Positions 5,718 to 9,149 of a stretch of DNA of 9,149 nucleotides are shown piece by piece (within the stretch, counting starts at the first letter, position 1; each line of letters opens with the position of its first letter). A model generated the notes under the pieces. The model was not told the origin of the DNA, did no database searches, and worked only from the letters and a program-made list of their open reading frames with translations. Origin of the DNA: Bacteroidales bacterium (lineage in GTDB: Bacteria > Bacteroidota > Bacteroidia > Bacteroidales > UBA932); the NCBI GenBank assembly GCA_016285215.1, contig JAEEQI010000099.1, positions 1-9,149 of the forward strand, read 5' to 3'. Both the position numbers and the translations under genes were made by a program.

Positions 5718-6422
5718 TTATAACAATTCGGCCCTTAATTCCTGAACATTTCGGACCTGACGGTGTCCGGCTAGGTCTTCTGCAGTTCTGTAGCCCCAGG
5801 TGACGGCGATGGATTCGATTCCTCCGTTGGCGGCAGTTTTCATGTCGGTGGGGGAGTCGCCCACCAGGAGGGCGTCTTCTTTGGACACGCCGGAGCGGCG
5901 CAGGACTTCTTGTACTATCTCCGGGTCTGGTTTGAGAGGCGCACCGGGCTTGTTTCCCAGGATGGCAACAAACCGGATGGCAGGGAAGAACCGGTTAATC
6001 AGGTACTCCGTTCCTTCCTGGAATTTGTTGGAGACTACGGCCAGTTGGATGCCGTGGGCGTGGAGGTCTGTGAGTAGCTCAGGGATGCCGGGGTACGGAC
6101 GGGTGTGCACGTCGATGTGAGCCTGGTAATAGGCCTTGAAGTCTGAGAGGGCAGAGTCGATGAGGGCGTCGGAGACCTGGTCTGAGGAGATACGCTCGCT
6201 TCGCTCGGTATGACAGAAGGGGCTTCGCTCGGTATGACAGATACTGGTCTCCAGGGCTTGTTTCACCAGATTCCGGACGCCGTGACCTACCATGCGGCGG
6301 TATTCGGCGACTGAATGAAGAGGCAGGCCCCGGAGTCCCAGGGCGTGGTTTACGGCTTCGGCCAGATCTTCCAGGGAGTCTATGAGGGTTCCGTCCAGGT
6401 CAAAGAGGATGAGCTTGATCAT
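5718..6422 (-). CDS. HAD-superfamily phosphatase, phosphoglycolate phosphatase-like, with an in-frame repeat insertion
   Basis: A 234-aa haloacid-dehalogenase hydrolase of the Gph/PGPase type, probably hydrolysing small phosphomonoesters such as 2-phosphoglycolate in the cytoplasm. Motif I is DLDGT with nucleophile D8 and general acid D10; motif II Ser in VVSNK (S131); motif III Lys in LKPDP (K164); motif IV GDSPTD (D189, D193). The cap domain lies between D10 and S131. All catalytic residues are present. Oddity: residues about 60-80 read SICHTERSPFCHTERSERIS, absent from relatives as I know them. This is the translation of a doubled 24-bp DNA repeat inserted in the cap domain, and the frame is kept. 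Its ATG overlaps the TGA of the upstream peroxiredoxin gene (ATGA), which points to translational coupling. Substrate is inferred from family only. Confidence 0.9.
   Translation of the reverse strand: MIKLILFDLDGTLIDSLEDLAEAVNHALGLRGLPLHSVAEYRRMVGHGVRNLVKQALETSICHTERSPFCHTERSERISSDQVSDALIDSALSDFKAYYQAHIDVHTRPYPGIPELLTDLHAHGIQLAVVSNKFQEGTEYLINRFFPAIRFVAILGNKPGAPLKPDPEIVQEVLRRSGVSKEDALLVGDSPTDMKTAANGGIESIAVTWGYRTAEDLAGHRQVRNVQELRAELL
6194..6245 (-). repeat. Doubled dispersed-type repeat unit inside the HAD phosphatase gene
   Basis: On the plus strand GCTTCGCTCGGTATGACAGA occurs twice, at 6198-6217 and 6222-6241, 24 bases apart (8 codons). Read on the minus strand it is the GTCATACCGAGCGAAG type of short repeat widely dispersed in bacterial intergenic regions. 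CTGGTCT is found on both sides (6177-6183 and 6244-6250), possibly a target duplication. Confidence 0.8.
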
Positions 6423-6865
6423 ATCTGGGCGGCGGCGTTTTTGGTGTCTACCTTTTCTATTATGCGCTCCAGGTTTCCGTTCTCGTCAAAGATGAAGGTG
6501 CGCCTGAGTGTTCCCAGGGTGGTTTTTCCGTACATTTTCTTCTCGCCCCAGGCGCCGAAGGCTTGGAGCATTTCAGTAGAAGGGTCTGAGAGGAGTCGGA
6601 AGGGGAGTTCGTACTTGGCCCGGAACCCGGCGTGACTCTTGACACTGTCTTTGCTCACTCCTACTACGTTGTAGCCTTGTTCCGTTAGCTCGGCGTAGTT
6701 GTCCCGGAAGCTGCAGGCTTCGGCCGTGCATCCCGATGTATTATCCTTGGGGTAGAAGTAGATGATGGTCTTTTTGCCTTTTCCAATGAAGTCCTCGGAC
6801 TTGACGGTCTTCCCGTCCTGGTCCACCACCTCAAATGCCGGCATCTTGTCTCCAATCTTTAGCAT
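6419..6865 (-). CDS. bcp: Thioredoxin-dependent peroxiredoxin, Bcp/PrxQ family
   Basis: A 148-aa thiol peroxidase that reduces hydrogen peroxide and organic hydroperoxides with thioredoxin as electron donor; cytoplasmic. Thioredoxin fold with the family N-terminus IGDKMPAFEVVDQDGKTV and the active site YFYPKDNTSGCTAEACSFRD. C46 is the peroxidatic Cys, with T43 nearby, and C51 is the resolving Cys five residues on, the arrangement of atypical 2-Cys Bcp proteins. R118 or R119 in TLRRTFIFD is probably the conserved active-site Arg. Length is normal (about 150 aa). The ATG at 6865 gives the standard start and lies 16 bases after a good -7 box. It is the first gene of a two-gene minus-strand operon, with the HAD phosphatase start nested in its stop codon. 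Confidence 0.96.
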   Translation of the reverse strand: MLKIGDKMPAFEVVDQDGKTVKSEDFIGKGKKTIIYFYPKDNTSGCTAEACSFRDNYAELTEQGYNVVGVSKDSVKSHAGFRAKYELPFRLLSDPSTEMLQAFGAWGEKKMYGKTTLGTLRRTFIFDENGNLERIIEKVDTKNAAAQI

Positions 6866-6881
6866 AGCTGTATTCTTTTTT

Positions 6882-6889
6882 CAAAGATA
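6882..6889 (-). promoter_or_regulatory. -7 box of the peroxiredoxin/phosphatase operon
   Basis: On the minus strand TATCTTTG (6889-6882) fits TAnnTTTG exactly, 16 bases before the ATG at 6865. No clear TTTG is visible 19-21 bases upstream. The transcript would have a very short leader, as is common in Bacteroidota. Confidence 0.6.
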
Positions 6890-6920
6890 CTGCTTTTCTT
6901 TAACATTTCTTTCGTCATTT

Positions 6921-6951
6921 CCAAATTCTGGCAAGCCTTGCCAAAATTTGG
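6921..6951. repeat. 31-bp near-perfect dyad between the divergent units
   Basis: Arms 6921-6934 (CCAAATTCTGGCAA) and 6938-6951 (TTGCCAAAATTTGG) match at 13 of 14 positions around a 3-base centre. The right arm contains the TTTG (6947-6950) of the upstream promoter for the toxin-antitoxin unit. That suggests an operator, although a hairpin at the insert boundary is also possible. Confidence 0.65.
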
Positions 6952-6979
6952 GGCAGCTTACGGGGGCGTTTTATATTTG
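6947..6979 (+). promoter_or_regulatory. Distal promoter of the parDE unit
   Basis: TTTG (6947-6950), 21 bases, then TATATTTG (6972-6979): both boxes of the Bacteroidota consensus with allowed spacing. It lies about 65 bases upstream of parD. Confidence 0.5.
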
Positions 6980-6995
6980 CGGAAAAAAGGATTTG

Positions 6996-7027
6996 TTTGT
7001 TAATTGTAAGAAATATTCTTACCTTTG
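6996..7027 (+). promoter_or_regulatory. Proximal promoter of the parDE unit with an embedded operator
   Basis: TTTG (6996-6999), 20 bases, then TACCTTTG (7020-7027), a full match to the consensus, 15 bases before ATG 7043. Between and over these boxes lies the dyad GTAAGAA-ATA-TTCTTAC (7006-7022), which overlaps the first three bases of the -7 box. This is the expected place for ParD/ParDE autorepression (inference). Confidence 0.8.
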
Positions 7028-7042
7028 CTTTAAACCAATCTT

Positions 7043-7312
7043 ATGATGACAATGGCTAGAACAGTAACGGTTTCCTTAGGACCGCATTATGAGGAGTTTA
7101 TCCAGAAGGCAATTGCCGGTGGCAGATTCAATAATGTCAGCGAAGTAATTCGTGCAGCATTGCGTCAAATGGAGGATGAAGAAGCCAGGTTGTCTGCAAT
7201 TCGTTCGGCGCTAATAGAGGGTGAGAATAGTGGCATCGTAGAGGACTTTGATCCTCAAACGTATGTTCAAAAACTTAACGAGGAGTATGATGCGCAAGTT
7301 CAATCTTTCTAA
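7043..7312 (+). CDS. parD: ParD-family ribbon-helix-helix antitoxin
   Basis: An 89-aa antitoxin. The N-terminal part has the ribbon-helix-helix order: strand TVTVSL (7-12), helix PHYEEFIQKAIAGG (14-27), then NVSEVIRAALRQMEDEE (31-47) with the SEVIRAALR signature of ParD. The acidic C-terminal tail (EGENSGIVEDFDPQTYVQKLNEEYDA) is the part that wraps the toxin in this family. It binds DNA as a dimer, represses its own promoter and neutralises ParE. In-frame ATGs at 7043, 7046 and 7052 cannot be separated by RBS; MARTVTV from 7052 looks most like family N-termini, and I give the longest form. It overlaps the toxin gene downstream. The DNA is AT-richer than the flanking genes. Confidence 0.9.
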   Translation: MMTMARTVTVSLGPHYEEFIQKAIAGGRFNNVSEVIRAALRQMEDEEARLSAIRSALIEGENSGIVEDFDPQTYVQKLNEEYDAQVQSF

Positions 7313-7586
7313 TGCTGCAGATAAGGATCTAAAGCAGATTTGGCAATACACACTTGAAACGTGGTCGCGAGAGCAGGCAAATAAGTATGTTTCCGGCTTG
7401 TTGGCGGCTTGTGCAGACATCGCTCAATCACCGGAGTCTTTAGGACAGCCTTATGATTATGTTCGTGTTGGCTATCGCAAGTACCCTTGGTGTAAACACG
7501 TGATCTTTTATCTGATTCAGGACGACGGTACAGTCCTAATTGTCCGTATCTTACACCAAAGAATGGATTACGAAAGGCATTTGTAA
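7290..7586 (+). CDS. parE: ParE-family toxin (RelE/ParE superfamily)
   Basis: A 98-aa toxin from ATG 7290. Seen: LSNAADKDLKQIWQYTLETWSREQA (6-30), GLLAACADIAQSPESLGQPYDYVRVGYRKYP (36-66), the strand HVIFYLIQDDGTVLIVRILHQRMD (70-93) and the terminal YERHL. The RILHQRMD ending is a ParE hallmark. ParE toxins poison DNA gyrase; the RelE-type catalytic set is not evident, so gyrase is the likelier target (family knowledge). AGGAG at 7281-7285 sits 4 bases before ATG 7290; ATG 7287 would be too close, and an in-frame ATG at 7248 would add a tail that only reads parD in another frame. It overlaps parD by 23 bases, the usual coupled antitoxin-first order. Confidence 0.93.
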   Translation: MRKFNLSNAADKDLKQIWQYTLETWSREQANKYVSGLLAACADIAQSPESLGQPYDYVRVGYRKYPWCKHVIFYLIQDDGTVLIVRILHQRMDYERHL

Positions 7587-7671
7587 AAAGTCAGAGAATA
7601 CTACGTTGTCCTTGAGAAAGAATTCGGGAGTCCTAGTGGCCCGTTCGTAATGCAGTAGAGAAGGAGTAATT

Positions 7672-8439
7672 ATGAAGATTCAATATGCATCGGATCTGCA
7701 TTTGGAGTTTGCAGAGAATTTAAGTTTCATAGAGCGCGGGGGCATGGAGCCGGTAGGTGACGTGCTTGTGCTGGCGGGGGATGTGTCGTATCTTGGAGAC
7801 CGCAAGATGTGGAAGCGTCCGTTCTGGGACTGGTGTGCAGAACACTTTCGGGAGACTTTTGTGGTGCCGGGAAACCATGAGTTTTACGGCGGGTTTGATA
7901 TAGGGAGAACACTGACCGATTATATTCTGGATGCCCGGCCAAATGTGCATTACTTAAACAACAAGAGTGTCGTCTTAGAGGATGTGGAATTGTTTTTCAC
8001 AACATTGTGGACGAAGATAGATCCTGTAAAGTTGTGGTCGGTCCAGCAGGGAATGAATGATTTTAGGCTTGGGAAGTTGAATGGTAAACGCTTCTGTGCC
8101 AATGATGTGGATGATCTTCATCAACTGTGTATGCAGTGGCTATCAGGAGCACTGTCAGCGTCAACTGCTAAGCATAAGGTAGTAGTTACGCACCATTGTC
8201 CCACAATGCGAAAGGAGTTCAATAGTTACCCGGGAGGGACGTTAAATTCAGCCTTCCAGGTAGATCTTGACGTTTTTATAGAGGGCTCTGAGGTGGATTA
8301 TTGGATCTATGGCCACACGCACTTTGGAGGAGGGTCTGGTATTATGATAGGACAGACCAAACTGTTAAGTAATCAGTTAGGGTATGTGTTCCAAAACGAG
8401 CATTTGAGTTTTGACGGTAAGGCTTGTATTAATTTCTAG
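7672..8439 (+). CDS. Calcineurin-like metallophosphoesterase
   Basis: A 255-aa two-metal phosphoesterase with all family motifs: SDLHLE (D8, H10), LAGDVSY (D37), PGNHEFYGG (N68, H69), VVVTHHCP (H174) and YGHTHFGG (H215, H217). This set should bind two divalent metals and cut phosphomono- or diesters; the substrate cannot be told. No signal peptide or membrane segment is seen, so it is cytoplasmic. AAGGAG (7661-7666) lies 5 bases before the ATG, an unusually canonical ribosome site for this window. No clear promoter is found in the 85 bases after parE, so it may be read from the parDE promoters. Base composition resembles parDE and not the flanking genes, suggesting they arrived together. An intrinsic-terminator-like hairpin lies just after it. 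Confidence 0.92.
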   Translation: MKIQYASDLHLEFAENLSFIERGGMEPVGDVLVLAGDVSYLGDRKMWKRPFWDWCAEHFRETFVVPGNHEFYGGFDIGRTLTDYILDARPNVHYLNNKSVVLEDVELFFTTLWTKIDPVKLWSVQQGMNDFRLGKLNGKRFCANDVDDLHQLCMQWLSGALSASTAKHKVVVTHHCPTMRKEFNSYPGGTLNSAFQVDLDVFIEGSEVDYWIYGHTHFGGGSGIMIGQTKLLSNQLGYVFQNEHLSFDGKACINF

Positions 8440-8452
8440 GACCGAAGCATCG

Positions 8453-9049
8453 CTACTTGAATAAGGGCCGATAGGCTTCGGCCTTTTTCTCTAGTGGGAG
8501 GGGATAGGCACGGGAGGTGGAGGGCATGCGCCAGAAGCGGAGATCCCGGGTCAAAGCCCGGGATGAGGAGGAAAGGCCGGGCATGACGATATCCACAAAA
8601 CCTCCGACGGGAGGGATGGGGCAGCCGTAGCTGGAGGAAATGACTTCGGTGGCTTTCTGGCCTGTGGTGACCAGCGTGTGGCAGCTGGGAATTCGTGCCA
8701 GAAGGGACGGGATGTCGGTGGGGGTAACAACCTCCAGGAAGGCGTCGGACGCATTGTCTTTGAGCCGACGCACCTCGCAGGCGGTGTCGTAGAAGGCCAG
8801 GCCTTCGGCCATACAGAAAGTGCGGATGGCCGATTCGTCAAACCGTTTCTCACCCGGCACGCAAAAGTGATTCTTGTCCCCAAAGTGGATGAGGCCCATA
8901 ATCCGCCAGAAATCATTGATCCAATTGGGATAATAAAACGGCATGCACCACCTGTGCTCCTGCGGCGGAAAGCTCCCCAGGAACAGAATCTTCGCATTCT
9001 CCGGCAAAAACGGCTCGAAAGGATGTTTCTCAATCGGCGGTTTCATCAT
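8453..9049 (-). CDS. Uracil-DNA-glycosylase superfamily protein with an in-frame palindromic insert
   Basis: A 198-aa member of the UDG superfamily, in a Bacteroidota group related to family 6 (hypoxanthine/deoxyinosine) glycosylases; it should remove deaminated bases from DNA. Seen: FEPFLPENAKILFLGSFPP (11-29) with the GSFPP first motif, RWCMPFYYPNWINDFWRIMG (33-52), FYDTACEVRRLKDNASD (87-102), VTTGQKATE (127-135), and the second catalytic-loop-like motif MPSTSRAYP (175-183). Oddity: residues about 157-169 (PGLSSSSRALTRD) interrupt the stretch between FVDIVM and LRFWRMPSTSRAYP, where relatives as I know them have only a short linker; the DNA there is a perfect palindrome. ATG at 9049 or 9046 is likely; a GTG at 9052 is also in frame. 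Substrate specificity is inferred. Confidence 0.85.
   Translation of the reverse strand: MMKPPIEKHPFEPFLPENAKILFLGSFPPQEHRWCMPFYYPNWINDFWRIMGLIHFGDKNHFCVPGEKRFDESAIRTFCMAEGLAFYDTACEVRRLKDNASDAFLEVVTPTDIPSLLARIPSCHTLVTTGQKATEVISSSYGCPIPPVGGFVDIVMPGLSSSSRALTRDLRFWRMPSTSRAYPLPLEKKAEAYRPLFK
8466..8488 (+). terminator. Intrinsic terminator for the metallophosphoesterase side, inside the glycosylase 3' end
   Basis: GGCCGA (8466-8471) pairs with TCGGCC (8478-8483), followed by TTTTT (8484-8488). An alternative inner stem AGGC-TTCG-GCCT has the very stable C(UUCG)G loop. It begins 26 bases after the metallophosphoesterase stop and overlaps the last codons of the opposing glycosylase gene. Confidence 0.6.
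8543..8564. repeat. Perfect CCCGGG-type palindromic repeat inside the glycosylase gene
   Basis: Arms ATCCCGGG (8543-8550) and CCCGGGAT (8557-8564) around a 6-base centre (TCAAAG). This is the ATCCCGGG-centre-CCCGGGAT type of element I know as a common dispersed intergenic repeat. Here it encodes residues 162-169 of the glycosylase. Confidence 0.75.
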
Positions 9050-9098
9050 CACAAACCTTAGATTTGCAACGTAGTTCTCTGCATCCAGGTTTGTACGA

Positions 9099-9106
9099 CA
9101 AAAATA
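9099..9106 (-). promoter_or_regulatory. -7 box of the glycosylase promoter
   Basis: On the minus strand TATTTTTG (9106-9099) fits TAnnTTTG, with a TTTC (9129-9126; one mismatch to TTTG) 19 bases upstream. The leader would be about 45 bases. Confidence 0.5.
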
Positions 9107-9144
9107 GTAAATTTATGCCGATAAAGAAAGTATAACTAAGGACA

Positions 9145-9149
9145 ATGGA
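9145..9149 (+). CDS. Possible start codon of a next gene, cut by the window edge
   Basis: ATG at 9145-9147 is preceded by AAGGA at 9138-9142 and diverges from the glycosylase gene. Only five bases are visible, so nothing about the product can be said. Confidence 0.25.

Overview
The window looks like a chromosomal stretch of a fairly GC-rich member of the Bacteroidales (phylum Bacteroidota). The evidence is the recurrent promoter element TAnnTTTG, paired in the clearest cases with an upstream TTTG about 20 bases away, the near absence of Shine-Dalgarno sequences, and proteins whose motifs resemble Bacteroidales versions (the AMP-binding ligase, the UDG-superfamily protein, the AraC regulator). 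Genus cannot be read from the sequence.

Layout. (1) 1-2058, plus strand: the C-terminal part of a FlaA1/CapD/PglF-type nucleotide-sugar 4,6-dehydratase, cut by the window edge, then purT 19 bases later. (2) 2055-3707, minus strand: a long-chain acyl-CoA ligase-like enzyme, convergent with purT with stop codons overlapping by 4 bases. It is divergent from an AraC-family regulator (3813-4655); both promoters lie in the 105-bp gap between them. (3) 4656-5717: about 1.06 kb with no credible gene but packed with inverted repeats, including a nested hairpin, a three-copy 63-bp palindrome array, a GC-rich hairpin with a following U-rich run, long perfect stems and a compact potential three-way junction. 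(4) 5718-6865, minus strand: a bcp-type peroxiredoxin and a HAD phosphatase that overlap by ATGA, so a probable two-gene operon. (5) 6921-8439, plus strand: a visibly AT-richer block with two promoters, a dyad operator, a ParD/ParE toxin-antitoxin pair and a metallophosphoesterase. (6) 8453-9049, minus strand: a UDG-superfamily DNA glycosylase. A possible start codon of a next gene sits at the right edge.

How it fits together. The core genes are housekeeping: surface-sugar synthesis, purine synthesis, fatty-acid activation, peroxide detoxification, phosphatase and DNA repair. The ParDE block looks like an accessory insertion.

The two most unusual themes are both repeat-based. One is the gene-free hairpin field at 4.7-5.7 kb, where stems differ in sequence but an ACACTTTY octamer keeps recurring. 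The other is a pair of short repeat elements sitting inside protein-coding genes in frame: a doubled 24-bp unit in the HAD phosphatase, and a CCCGGG-based palindrome in the glycosylase. The second theme resembles the Rickettsia palindromic elements that insert into genes without destroying them.
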